Assembly: GCA_025201705.1 (NCBI GenBank) | Contig: MU616709.1 | Location: forward strand, 1-50,867 | From: Dissophora ornata | Taxonomy: Eukaryota; Mortierellomycota; Mortierellomycetes; Mortierellales; Mortierellaceae | Reading direction: 5' to 3' | DNA length: 50,867 nucleotides | Part shown: piece after piece, positions 1-11,724 of the stretch | How positions within the stretch are numbered: the first letter of the stretch is position 1 | Layout of the letters: each line of letters starts with the position of its first letter | Program-made: the position numbers and the translations under genes | The notes under the pieces: generated by a model | The model's database searches: none | What the model saw: the letters and a program-made list of their open reading frames with translations, nothing else | Told to the model about the DNA's origin: nothing

Positions 1-9
1 AAAAAAAAA

Positions 10-40
10 GGGGGAGGGGGAGGGGGAGGGGGGAGGGGGG
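10..40 (+). repeat. G-run tract with quadruplex potential
   Basis: After nine leading A residues there are five G-runs of 5, 5, 5, 6 and 6 bases, each separated by a single A. This satisfies the usual G-quadruplex pattern (four or more G-runs of at least 3 with short loops). It lies at the extreme left edge, so an assembly boundary effect is possible. Confidence 0.8.
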
Positions 41-643
41 ACATTCCCGGACTGCCAAAAGGGCGAAAATGGATATGTTTTGTCTGGTTCAGTATAGGAC
101 CACGCAGAGCATCGCCCAACTACGTATCTTGTGCAGGTGCAGGTTTAAAGCACTGACAACAAAGAACAATAATATTGAAGAGGCCGCATCTTGGACAACA
201 ACACCCAAAACACATGCAGAGAAGCGGAACACGCTCTTGTCTCCCGATGATCTCGACCAGACTTACGGTTGCTCCGAGGAAGAAAATTGCCTGTTGTACA
301 ATTTTTTGTGGAGAGATTAGGCCAGTCTAGGCTCTAGCCCTAGGCGTGGCGCATAGTGCATGCATGTCTGCCTGTTGAATGAAACACAACCTGTTTTAAT
401 CTGCAGCGATCTGTTGATTACCCATATGTACTGTATGTACATGTACACCATGTCCATATACTGAAGTCGCAAAGTACGCGCATCGATAATATACCCTGGA
501 CTTTGGAACCCTGCCTTAATAATTCTATTTGCGGGCCACGCCAACATTGGATTCAATTAACATCTTGTCCGTGGTAAAATATACAATACCCAAGCCAAGA
601 TCCACGTCCACGCTTTAAAAGATCATATATATGCTGCTTATTC

Positions 644-649
644 TTTATT
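644..649 (-). promoter_or_regulatory. Polyadenylation signal of the coiled-coil gene
   Basis: TTTATT on the plus strand reads AATAAA on the minus strand, 72 bp past the stop codon of the minus-strand gene ending at 721. Placement fits a canonical poly(A) signal. Confidence 0.5.
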
Positions 650-720
650 TTCACACGGTGAGGTATTCGGTATCGTTCCTGTTCAGCTCTACAAATCGCA
701 ATGCACTGGCAGGAATACTT

Positions 721-2352
721 TCAGTGGCACCAAACTTTGGGTCGGATTGTAAACGACTCACTATCCTTGAATGCCGGGAAGATAACTAGAGCCACTGCGC
801 CATCCGTGTTGCTCTTGAGTGATGTCGCCATGTTCTCGTCGTCAAAGGGAGTGCCGAGTGCGACTGTTGCTGGTGAAATAACTGATTCCAAGGCCGTCAT
901 GGCCACTGCGAGATCAAATGCTTTACCGCAGAGATCGCGGATCTTGGTTCCCTCGTCAGAATTATTATACACTTTTGACATGAGCTCTGTCAGCTCGCCC
1001 GCTGTCTTTGTCACTGCCGCTTCCTGTCGCGTTTTGGTCTCTGGATCCTGCGTGAGCATGACGCAAAGCTGCTGGCGCCAGCGAACAGCCAGCTTGCTGT
1101 TACGTTGATGCATCCAATCATAGATATCCTTAAAGCCCTTGTTGAAGTCAAAGATGCAGCTCAAGGGCTTGTCAAAGAAGGCAGAGACAAGACTCGACAT
1201 GACGGCCGATTCCATGTACAGATTTAGATGGTAGGGCTCCAGTTGATCCTCGGAAATAGGAAAATCCTCTAGCAGACCGGACTTCCTGAAGTGTTCAATG
1301 GCAGCAGGCTTGTTCAGATTAACGGATTTCGTGCCTTGGGTCTTGCGGACCATATGTTCGATTGAGGTCTTCAACTGATTCAAACGATCTATTATAGTCG
1401 AGTGGTCGTCGTCGGTAGCGCGAATCAACCGGACGTGGTCCAGATAGTTCTTGGACATGATGTCGTAATCTCTGTCGCGCTTGGCCATCTTTGACTGGAG
1501 GTCCTGATTCTGACGACGAAGGTCTTCGTAGGCCTTGAGCAACTGTTTGTGATCAGCCTCTCGAGTCTGGTTATCCTTGAGCAACTGTTTGCGATCAGTT
1601 TCCAGAGTCTGATTTTCCTGAGCTACGTTTTGTAGGTTGACCTTCAGGTTTTCGGTAAGGGTGTTGAGCTCGTCGATCCTGTTTATGAACGTCCTAGTGG
1701 ATTCCTCGCTTGTTCTTGAAGTTGGCACTGGAGAACCTTCCCTGCTGACGGATAATCCCTCTGTGGAAAGTCGCTTAAGTTTGGCGAATCCCAGCTGCTC
1801 TTTCTCTGTCAGGTTGCTGCCAACGGAAGACGCTCTATTGGGGATATCTGCAGGGTTGACCTTGAACGGCACAAGGCCTACACGGAGCAAGGAGGACAAT
1901 CAGCAAAGTGGCGTTCGCTCGCTTTTTACAGCACAACCAATCAGAACAACCACTAACAAAAGCTCACCCTGGTCGAAAAACGTCTCCTGGCTGTCCATAA
2001 ACACGTCGCCCTCGGCATCGGTCAGACTGTGGCGTGGTGGGTGAGGCTGCACTGGAGTGGCGACGGTCAAGGCAACGGACGGCTTCATATTCGTGATAAT
2101 GGGAGATGAGGGACGCGAGCCATGGCGGAGGTCATCGCGGTGATTGGCTCCAAAGGGGTCCTTGGGCAGAGGCTTGACCTCAAGAGTGGTTGGTGAGGGC
2201 AGAAGACTGGATGACTTTCGTTTGGGCTCGTCAAAGGTCGGGGGAGCGTAAAACTCAGAGTTGGCCCGAGTCAGCTTGAGGTTGACCTTGGGCGACGGTG
2301 GGGACGATGAGTAGGGGCGACGCGGTGTCGGTGGCTGCTGCTTCGAGGACAT
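721..2352 (-). CDS. Uncharacterised coiled-coil fungal protein, 513 aa, 2 exons
   Basis: Exon 1 runs 2352-1968 and exon 2 runs 1877-721. The 90 bp intron has GTGAGC at the donor and TAG at the acceptor, and the split Gly codon restores frame exactly to the stop, giving 513 residues. Residues 1-125 are Pro/Ser-rich and probably disordered. Residues about 190-269 form a heptad coiled coil rich in Leu, Gln and Lys, containing a tandem 14-residue repeat (218-231 and 232-245, both with KQLLK). Residues about 285-513 are a compact helical region with WRQQLC and a hydrophobic end near IFPAF. I do not recognise a named family. The layout resembles a broad set of unnamed fungal proteins with disordered start, coiled coil and helical end, but that is an impression only. 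No signal peptide or membrane segment is seen. The start was chosen at MSSKQQ because upstream frame sequence looks non-coding. It is divergent from the Hsp70-like gene. Confidence 0.85.
1533..1616 (-). repeat. Tandem 42 bp duplication inside the coiled coil
   Basis: Two 42 bp units (1533-1574 and 1575-1616) share the stretch ccttgagcaactgtttg and a diverged remainder. Each unit encodes 14 residues, exactly two heptads, so the duplication keeps the coiled-coil register. Confidence 0.8.
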
Positions 2353-3420
2353 TGGGGGGTGGAGAGTTTGAGCAGGGATGATTGAAGGGAGCGGGAAAAT
2401 ATGATGATGGGGAAAAAAAAGAAATGGAATTGAATCACAGGGACGACAGCTAAAGCAGGAGGCGATGAAGAATCTTTTAAGCAATGAGAGTAATTGAGAC
2501 GATGGCTACGCGACAGGGCACAGTGCACAACGCGTGAGGAGAGAAAGCTGTTGTACGCCATGGATATGCCTGTGGCACCATTCAGCACTACTACAGCGCT
2601 GGAGCGAGGCGACGATGATGACGGAGGACATAAACAGAGCCTTGTGAAGTTTGTTTGCCCATGGACCATGGAGTGCGGAGCGGAGGGTCGGAGGAGTGGG
2701 TAAGCATGAGGCAGTGCTGAGAGCTTTCCGCATTTTTTTTTTTGTCCCATGCCCACTGGCAAACAACATTCGCCTGCGTCGACCTGTCGATACCACGGCG
2801 CAAAAGCTCTTGGCTCCTGGGAATGCTCGCATGGATGTTGTCCCCCGCCCCTGTCTCTCTCTTTCTCTCTCTCTCCCCTCCGCGGATCCAGGAACCACAG
2901 GTCGCCGTTGCTGTGTCACACAGTGTGTGCAGCAGGACCAGAGAGCCGTTGTCTTGTCTTGGCCATTCGAGCACAGCCCAGCAGACATGTTCTCGCAGCA
3001 CAGCAGTGCGCACACGAGCGCTGTGCATTGAAGCCGCCCTCTGTGGTGCGCAGGGCAGGCCCCGTCTCCAGGGCCTAGCCACGGGCCCTAGATGGCGATG
3101 CGAGGACAGGGCCAGGGTTGTTCCTGTTATCGCATGTGTATACACTGGCCTGCCTCCGCTCAGGCGGGCTGTGGCGTGAAGACGATGTCACAGCGCTCTC
3201 TCCCGCCCGTGTCTCTGTGTCAGACGCCGAGAGACAATCTGTCGCATCGACTAGTCACTCGTCTATCCGTCGGCCGTATTTTGGCTCTCCTTTCTTTCTC
3301 CTCTTTGCCATCCATCCGTCCCATCGCTCCCATCCTCCGCATCCTTTCCGCTTCCATCCATCGTCTCTCCCTCCACAGTACCCCCGGGCTTGATCACTCT
3401 CTCTTCTTCTTTCTTCTCCG
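2353..3420. promoter_or_regulatory. Divergent intergenic region, coiled-coil gene and Hsp70-like gene
   Basis: About 1.07 kb separates the two divergent start codons. It holds CT-rich tracts (about 2852-2880 and 3285-3420) of the kind often found before fungal start codons. Overlapping open frames on both strands between 2490 and 3180 show low-complexity, Cys/Arg/Ser-rich translations without domains and are treated as chance. No TATA box or named operator could be assigned. Confidence 0.6.
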
Positions 3421-5471
3421 ATGCAGCAGCAGGCCTTCAACCCAAAGGACTACCCCATCGTCGTCGCCATCGACTTTGGAACCACCTTTTCGTAAGTGGC
3501 GCCCGTGCCTGGCTTGTTCATTGTACGTGCCCCATCCGTGCCCCATCCGCAGAACCCTGACCTTGCTTCTTTCCACCCCTCGCCCTCTAGAGGATGTGCC
3601 TATGCTTACGCTCAGGACGACAAGGAGGTGATTGACATCACCAGCTGGTAGGCCCCACTGACCATAGCAATGACCAAAAAAACGTGCTTCGCCATATGAC
3701 AACGCTGCTGACCAACGCCCCATTATTATTCCTTGCGCTTCCATCGACTACCGCCCCACACATCCATTCCCGCTCACTGACACGCGACGGCAATCACAAT
3801 GTCCACACAGGCCAAAGCAGAACATTCAGTACCCAAAGACACCCACTCTCAACCTGTACAAAAAAGATGATCCCGAGAACAAGCTCGTGGCATGGGGCTG
3901 GCGCGCCAAGATGGAGACCCTCAAGCCCACAGCCAGACACCACACATTACTCTACCAATACAAACTGCACCTCGACGAGAACCAGCAAAGCGCGCCCCTC
4001 GACGTCAACATCTCGGTCCTCGAGGCCATCTCCCATTACCTCGATGCCTTCCATGAGTACGTTGTCGGTGAGATCATGCGTGGGTTCGCAAAGAACTTCC
4101 AGCGCGACCACTTCCGCTACTGTCTCACGGTCCCGGCCATGTGGTCCGACAGGGCCAAGAACGTGATGAGACAGGCTGCCGTCAAGGCCAAGCTGATCAG
4201 GGAGACCGACCACCCCGACCGCCTCATGCTGATCTCCGAGCCTGAGGCTGCAGCGCTCTATTGTGAGCGCAAGTGCGACCAGTTTGATCTCGGTAATGGC
4301 GACCGATTCATGATTTGCGATGCTGGTGGTGGAACTGTCGATTTGATCGTCTTTGAGATTGCCGTCACCTCTGCTGGACGCCGTCTCTCCGAGGTCACCA
4401 AGGGACACGGCGCCTCCTGCGGTTCTGTCTTCCTGGACAGACACATGCGTCGCCTCCTCGAGGAGAAGTTTGGTCACCACGCCGCCAACTTCCCAGCCAA
4501 CATTATTCCCAACTTGGTCGATACGTTTGCAGACGTGATCAAGCCCCAGTTTGATGGTCTCGAGGACCAGTTCTTGCAGCTCCCCGCCAACCGCTGCTTC
4601 GACGACCTCGAAGATCCCGAGGCTGTGGGCATTGATGATGGATACCTAGTATTGACCGCTGCAGAGCTCAAGGAGAATGTTTTCGAGCCCGTCGTCAAGG
4701 ATGTCCTGTCGTTGATTCAGGAACAGCTGACTCAGGCCAAGGACTGTGCGGCCATCTTCTTGGTCGGAGGATTCGGTTCATCCAACTATCTGTACAGCCG
4801 TGTCAAGGCCCAGTTCAGCAACCAAGTCGGACTCATCTCGATCCCGCCTCGTCCTGAATTGGCCGTCGTTCGTGGTGCCGTCTGCGTGGGACTGAACCCT
4901 CGTGTGGTTACATCGCGTATTGCTCGCCGATGCTACGGTATCTCCTCTGACCAGCCTTTCGAGAAGGGCAAAGATCCCTTGGCGAAGCGCAAGTTCGAGG
5001 TCAACGGTGTCTGGTGCATTGATCGATTCTCCCCATACGTCAGAAAGGGCCAGAAGCTCAATGTCGACGAGTGTATCTCGAGAGAGTTCTCATTCACAAA
5101 ATACTCGGAGGCGCCTGAGGACTATAACATTGCCCTGTATGCGGCGGATGCTGATGGTGACCCACCAAGATATACCACCGATGCTGGTGTCTCCAAGCTG
5201 GCCGATATTCCAATTCCGTGCCCGCACGTGCCCTCTGCTCGCCTCGGATCGATGGTATGTGTGTTTTCAATTGACGAATGATATGATATGAGATTCTCCA
5301 CTCTGTTTTCATCAGAAACTGACATTGCTGTGTAATTTGCGTTTGCCACCTCCACAGGTCAAGGTCAAGGTGAACATGAACTTTGGTTTGAACGAAATCA
5401 CGGCTGAGGCGGTTGTCGGTGACAAGGTGTACAGTACTATTTTGCAGTTCGATGCCGTGGATACCTATTAG
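3421..5471 (+). CDS. Hsp70-superfamily ATPase, HSPA12-like, 561 aa, 4 exons
   Basis: Exons are 3421-3491, 3591-3647, 3811-5254 and 5358-5471; all junctions are GT-AG and the frame closes at 561 residues. The Hsp70 actin-like ATPase signatures are visible: phosphate-1 loop IDFGTTFSG at about residues 17-25, phosphate-2 DAGGGTVDL near 213, and adenosine motif LVGGFGSSNYL near 360. The polypeptide is shorter than canonical Hsp70 (about 640 aa), lacks an EEVD end, and its C-terminal part does not look like the usual beta-sandwich and lid. These are features of the divergent HSPA12A/B-like group, which is typically multicopy in Mortierella-type and basidiomycete genomes. A cytosolic ATPase is expected because no signal peptide is seen; the client is unknown. 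The start gives a natural MQQQAF N-terminus directly before the first conserved strand. It is followed by AATAAA at 5531. Confidence 0.93.
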
Positions 5472-5530
5472 AAAGACCATTAGTTTACAACGCTGTCGCC
5501 TCACATGCATGGAGCCAGCTTTCGCCCACA

Positions 5531-5536
5531 AATAAA
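5531..5536 (+). promoter_or_regulatory. Polyadenylation signal of the Hsp70-like gene
   Basis: AATAAA lies 60 bp after the stop codon and is followed by an A-rich stretch to about 5560. Confidence 0.55.
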
Positions 5537-5784
5537 ATTAAATTAAATAAAAAAAAAAACTTTCATTCCCCTCAAGTTGAAGTTCGACATTGGCAGGTCA
5601 GATTTTCAAGACCACGGATCCCTTCCTTGGGATGTTTTATTCTTCGTTCGTGCAACTGCTGTTGCCATCAGTGCGGATCAAGTATATTTCGTCCACAATT
5701 GGTATGCTTATCTGCGAGGGGCAGAGTTGCTGGGAAAGGGGGGCATCCGGCACTGGCAGGTCAATTCGTCCCTCTGATCCGTGC

Positions 5785-5818
5785 AATCACTGTCACTGTC
5801 ACTGTCATTGTCACTGTT
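5785..5818 (+). repeat. Degenerate 6 bp (CTGTCA) tandem repeat
   Basis: About five consecutive copies of a CTGTCA-type hexamer, one with a T replacing C. It lies in non-coding sequence. Confidence 0.7.
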
Positions 5819-6589
5819 GGTGCCGTTGCAGAGCCACGCAAATAAAGATATTTCGCCCACGCCTATTTGAGACAGTAGTTGTTGGGTAAGGGAACAACAT
5901 CCAGCAATGCTTCGAAAATATCAAGAGCAACGAGACAGTCGATCCTCTTCGTATGACATAAACAAAGTATCCTCATCACATGGGATCTCCTCCAAATGCA
6001 CGCGACCTCTGAAATAGCGTCGCCCTATATTCCAAAGTGGAGCCTGGGGTGTGGCTGGGAATGTTGGACACAGCTGCAGAATCCCACGGACGCCACGAGG
6101 TGCTCTAGAATTACACTAGTGACAAGGTAGGGTTCACTCCCCAGTGCTCCAGACTCAGCTCTGCAAGCTCTTGCCTCTAGTGAGGTACGCAGGGTGGTGA
6201 CTGATCATTCATACAGCTGAGTGCCGTGCGTTGTGTGGTGTGCTATTTATGACTTGAAATAAGATAACCTTATCCTCCTCTCTTCCTTCTACTACCAACC
6301 ATTCCTTTCATTCGTCTAGGCCTTCATTCAATCCATTCATTCCATTCATTCGTTTCCTCTCGCCTCGCACTCCACCACCCATTTTGTTTTTTATTTCCGA
6401 TTCCTTCCTCGGAAAATAAACTTCGTTGACACACAAACAGCAAAAATAACGTCAGATCCTTCCCCCCCCCCCAGGAGGTACAACTGTCAACAGACACTGG
6501 CAAAGCGGATCCAACAGCCAGATCCATACAAAGAGCGATAGTAATCCTGAATGTCCGCGGCCTGAGATGTATCTCTTCCTCGCTCTGCC

Positions 6590-9500
6590 ATGTTATTTCC
6601 AAACCATGAAAACTACGCCGTAGACGGGACTACCACCTCAAACACACCCGCAGCAACTTCTTCAACAGCATCTGCAGCTCGGCGTCGAGCCTCTCCCCTC
6701 ACCGACCCCAACTCTTGCCACCAACCGCAGCGTAACACCAGCGAAAATGCCACCATCATGACCGCGCACAGCAATAGCGGCAGCGACAATAGCAATGGTC
6801 GCAATTACATCAGTAACCGCAGCAGGAACAGTCTCAACAGTGACGACGGTGGCACAACCATGAGCCAAAGCAGTGGCAAAAACAAAAACACTCGTCATAA
6901 TCCTCATGCAGAAAATGGCAAATCAACAAGCAGGATAAACCCATTCGCAGGAATTTTCCAAAGAGACACGTCTACGCATGGCAGCAACATGCATTGTACT
7001 GCGCCAAAGAGCGAGGGCACGCACTGCATTGCGCCAGAGAGCGAGGACACGGACGACAACGACAACGACAACGACAACGAGGATGGCGATAGGCCTGTCC
7101 GACCCTCGTCTCTGTTGGCTCTGAATGACTGCACGCCATCCTTTGAAGGGCAAGGAGAAGAGGGAGAAGAAGGAGCGGATGGCCGGGGAGTAGGAGAAAG
7201 ACGGGGGTCTGCTCCACTGTCGCCCCTGACTCGCGCGACCAACGAGGAAGATAGATCGGATCAATCAGCTGCACCAAGTCTGAGGCTGAACAGGATAAGA
7301 GCTTCAAGACAAGAGCAATTGCAACTCCAACACATGCTTACAGATCCTGCATCGCTGGAAAACAATTATCGTGTGCTGCCTCTTCTGATTGGTTGTATCG
7401 TACCTGTAAGTTCCACTTTGATTCGTCGTGTGCATGCATGCCAATATCGAATTGCAAGATGGAGCTGTACCGACTGAATATGGCAAGTGAGTGCCATGTG
7501 TCTGCACAGGAAAAAAGAGATAGCGAGATGCGAAATGAACGCATTGATTGCGACATCCCTTCCCGTCCACAACACCGCCTGTTCTTGTGGCCCGGTCGTC
7601 ATGCTTTAGTTTCAACTCTTTTTTGCGCTTTGACGCCTGGCATCTGACATCTGTTTCACCCATGTTGCCTACCTCGCTTTAGGTTTCAATCCTGATCAAC
7701 GTGCCCTCGATTACCTCTCCCTGGGTTGGAACAGCAATGTAAGTCGACAGTACCCTTTCGAGCACGAATCTTCTCATCCCTCCCCTGTGAATCCCCTGTG
7801 AATCCCCTGTGAATCCCATGTCGTTGTCGCCGCCCTTGTCCCTCTTGCCACCATCGTCGCTCTCGTCCTGGAGCCGTGCGCTCTCGGGACATTGCGCCGT
7901 GGGGTCATCAAAGCTTTTTTGCCAATATCGGCTAAACCTATTTTGCAACTCCGTGCTGATGGTTTATTTTTAAACAACGCGTCTCCTCGTTGCACAAGAA
8001 ATCGTTCACGAACATCTTCTCCCATGAACATGTATTCATCACTTCCAGCTATAACGAGACCACAAAGGACTGGGAGGAAATCGAGGCCATCCAGATCCCA
8101 CACTGGATCAGCGCCATGATCATCCTCGCCCTCATCATGGCCATCATCTGCAACATCTGCGTCCTCCTCCGCTTCCTTGAGCGACACGTCTGGCGCAGCG
8201 TCATCCTCTCGCTCATCACCGCGACCCTCCAAGGTAATAAACTAGACATACCATGTATTCCTCAGTCCGTACTCAATGACTCGATAAATGGCACTTAAGC
8301 GCGTTGGTTGTTTGTATAATAGATGCCCTCTGTATTGGCGCCATTGTTCCGTTCTGCGTCTTATATCCTCCACACAAAGGATTCGTCTACTTGGAGGGAT
8401 TCTGGACCATGATCGCCTCCATGGTCTTCTCATTCACCGCCACGGTGCTTATGTCCATCGACCTACATCGCACACCCTTTTTCCGGCTTCAAGGTTCAGG
8501 CGTCACACCCAAGCAACGTATCCTCATTGCCGAGGCTATGGCTCTTTGCTTCTACCTTGCCGTTGGAGCTATGGCTTATATTTACGTCGAGAACTGGACA
8601 TTCCTCGATGCCCTGTAAGTGTGCTTAACAACATGAGAAATCAACTTGCCTTGTCGTCGTCACTGGGTAGTCGCTAACACTTCCTCCCCTTTGCGTCTCT
8701 ATCAGTTTCTTCGTGATGGTTACTATCACAACGATCGGGTTTGGCGACAGAGTGCCCAAAACTACGGGTGGTCGCGTTTTGATCATATTCTATGCATCAG
8801 GCGGTATCGTTCTGCTGGCCATGGTCATCAATTCTATCCGTTATGTCATCCTCGAGGACCTGCATCGACAGTTCGCCATTCGTGCCAAGGAACGCAAGGC
8901 GAGTCGTCTGGCTCGCAGACTGGAGCGCAAAGAGCAACGCACGCGTGAGGAAGAGCATCGACAGCGTCTCCATAATGCTATGGAACGCCTTCATCGGATG
9001 GAAAGCGAAGGTGGAATAGGACGACTCAATTCGAATGAGGACACACATACCCTTTCGCGATACTTTACGCACTTCCCACGGCACTTTGGCCTCTCAAATG
9101 GGAACCAAGTGAAACTCCCGTCGATGTTCACGCGCAATCCAGAGGCAACGGAGAACAAGCAAGTCGAAGGGGCCGAAGATCAAGGTGGTCATCATTCGGA
9201 CACGACATTGGATGGTGGGCCCAACGATAATTCACTCGAGGAGACGAGGGTCGGTGACGCATTGGCGCCAGAGAGAGTGGATACAGGCGTGACGTTGCAA
9301 GACCAATTCGACTACGAACGGCAGCGAAGCACTAGCAACGAGAACAATACGGACGATGAACTACTGCGGTATGCGACGATGCGGCCTGCGGCTATGTATC
9401 TTCCAGAAGATCATCGCCCTTGGTGGCGTCGAATCTTGCCATCCCGGAGAAAGACGGTCGATATCGCTCCAACTCATACACCAACAATGGAGGAGCAGCG

Positions 9501-11454
9501 GGAGGCGGACAAAAAGCAGGCATACAACGATACTATGAAGGAGTACCGGGCTCGATTGCGGTTCAGTGCCGTCATGCTCCTAAGCTTTTGGGTTGTGGGA
9601 GCAGTTATCTTCAAATATGTCGAGTCATGGGACTTTGGAACCTCGATGTATTTTGTCTTCATCGCTTTCTCTACGATTGGATACGGCGAATACGTCCCTA
9701 GAACGTTGGCGGGACGGGCCATCTTCTTGGCCTACTGTCTGTTGGGGGTTGCGACGCTGACATCACTGGCGTCTATGATCTCAGAGGTATTGGGTAAAAG
9801 GATGAGGAAGCACGTCGTAGAGACTCACCTGCGACGAGCAGAGAGGCTCGGGGCCTTGGAGGAAACAGATTATCCAGCAGATCATCTGGATCTTGAGGCA
9901 GGAATATCAAATGACCAAGAAAGCGTTCTACCATGCGACGAGAGAGTGCACGTGCTCCACGGCCTTGTCGATGACGCTCCTGTCGAGCCGGATGCATCGT
10001 CAACGGATAGCAGTTGTCGAGGGAGCCTTCAAAAGCTGGTCAAAGTCTCCAAGGATTTCGACCACTTGCTACAAAAGATGCTTGGTCTGAACCGTGCTCC
10101 CGAGAGCAACCAAGCATCCGTGCACAGACTCGAGCCATCCAGACCGCCGCTATCGACTCCAGGAGCTATCGTGGAATATTTGGAGAAGGAAGAAGATGCA
10201 TCGGATAGGTATCTGAGCCCATCTATCTCGAGAGACATTACGTCAGCGAGTTCCATCCACCGAGGCTCTTTGCGTCCGTCAATGCATTTGCGAAGACATT
10301 CTTCGGATCAACACGTGAGGACGTACCATGGCCCAAGCAGTGTCAAATCTTCCAGTGATGGAAATCAGTTCAAGATCACAGCGTGGCCTACCTCTGGAGC
10401 AAGTACGACCGGGGACCATCTTCCAGATACCAGACGAAATATTTCACCATCCCCATCGCCTTCTATAATGTCTTCAATGCTCCCGGTCACGTCTTCTGTG
10501 TCCAGCTATCGACACAACAAAGCTGGCACCATCACCGTTGCAGCAATTGACTGGAATAATTTGATCGAGTATGCGAAGCAGTTTAAGGCGCTGACGGAAG
10601 CCTGCGAGGAATCTTTGCTCAAAATTGCAGCCTGGGAAGCATCCCAAAAGAAATTGCGGGAGCGACGATTCCGTGCCCGTATTCGCCAGAAGAAGCTCCT
10701 GGAAGAGCGCCGTCGACAGCTGGAAGAACAGGAAGTGACTCGTGGCGAGGATGATCTCGAACAAGAGGACGAGTTGGATGAGTTGGAAGACTGGGATGAG
10801 GAAGGAAGTAACGATGATGAGGAGGACGAGGCCTTGGATCGAAGGCGTGGAAGGATTGTGACAAGCCTGTTGGGAGCAACAGACAGGAGGAGCTTGAGAC
10901 GCAGTCAAAGCAGAGGCCGTCGCGATAGGCTATCGACCGTTTCGCGGGTGTGTAGTCGCCAGGAGGATGACGGTGAGGATGAGGATGAGGCTGAGGATGA
11001 AGATGAGAGGCCTGGGGCAAATTCGGGTTTAAACTCGAATTCAAATCATTTGCAACACCCACATCGTGCTCCATCTTCGCCTATATCGCTCTCGGCGCAG
11101 TTGCAGGCACGTTTGAAAGGTCAAAGGAGGAAAAACTCGAGTAAAAGGCAGTGGCAATCAACGAGCCATGCTAGAGATCATAACGTTAATCACCGACACC
11201 GTAGCGCGGATACTGGTGATGGAAGGGAGGAGTGGCGTAGACGGGAGGAAAGTAGCCATCGCCGAGGTTCTGCGGGTACGAGTGATAATCATCGTCGCCT
11301 TTCCGCGACATCTATTGGCACGGATGCGAATATGGCAGCGATACAGTCGGTATTGTCGGGGCCGACCGCCATGGCGGCACCCGATTCGGGCCCCTCGGTC
11401 TCTTTAATCGTGCCTGGCTCGATCCTTGTCGATTCACCTCCGCCTTCGCCTTAA
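6590..11454 (+). CDS. TOK1: TOK-type two-pore outward-rectifier potassium channel, 1365 aa, 5 exons
   Basis: Exons are 6590-7405, 7683-7738, 8049-8233, 8323-8614 and 8706-11454; every junction is GT-AG and the frame closes at 1365 residues. After a 260-residue Asn/Ser-rich N-terminus, hydrophobic segments begin near residue 262 and continue through exons 2-5, compatible with the eight-helix TOK layout. Pore 1 has TIGFGD (filter 461-464) and pore 2 has TIGYGE (filter 775-778). A charged cytoplasmic linker of about 240 residues separates helix 6 from helix 7, and a cytoplasmic tail of over 500 residues follows, with a strongly acidic stretch. TOK channels carry outward K+ current at the fungal plasma membrane and help set membrane potential; that is family knowledge. 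The unusual points are the long extensions (yeast Tok1 is about 690 aa) and Glu rather than Asp after the second filter. The first ATG of the long exon was used as the start and could be further downstream. Confidence 0.92.
7781..7813 (+). repeat. Three perfect 11 bp tandem repeats in a TOK intron
   Basis: The unit tcccctgtgaa occurs three times in a row (7781, 7792, 7803), followed by a partial fourth. It lies inside the intron 7739-8048. Confidence 0.9.
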
Positions 11455-11724
11455 ATTTTCAATATCTTATTTAGAAGCCACAGCATACTATTTTACCATA
11501 ATCTAGCACGATCATATTTGTATTGCCATCAACTTTTGTACCATAGCCTACCATAGCCAAAAATGCATGTATAAAACCACGCGAGTCTTTAATTATATGA
11601 TGTGATGGTCCATGAGAGCAATGGTACGCTACGTCTTTTTGTGTGCGGAGTAAATTACCACAACAAAAAATGTAATAGCTTCGTTTACATTCGCGATACA
11701 TTTTGACACCCCTTCCTCCTCGAC

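Larger units (their letters stand above)
1..720. other. Left intergenic flank, no gene recognised
   Basis: Apart from the G-rich tract and the polyadenylation signal near 644 I see no gene here. Short open frames at 69-320 (plus) and 317-556 (minus) have no recognisable domain, no splice continuation and a biased composition. The right half is the 3' flank of the coiled-coil gene. Confidence 0.6.
5472..6589. other. Intergenic region before the potassium channel gene
   Basis: This 1.1 kb stretch carries the Hsp70-like 3' end, a short TGTCAC-type repeat (5785-5818), CATT-rich sequence at 6306-6352 and a C10 run near 6464. Open frames at 5577-5889 and 6324-6602 have no recognisable domains. The right end is presumably the promoter and leader of the channel gene. 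Confidence 0.55.

Noticed and set aside
69..320. 83-codon open frame near the left edge
   Set aside because: No domain, no splice continuation, no promoter or poly(A) context; composition looks random.
2494..3179. Cluster of overlapping open frames on both strands between the first two genes
   Set aside because: Their translations are low-complexity and rich in Cys, Arg, Ser and Pro, and many overlap each other in several frames, as expected for chance in a CT-rich promoter.
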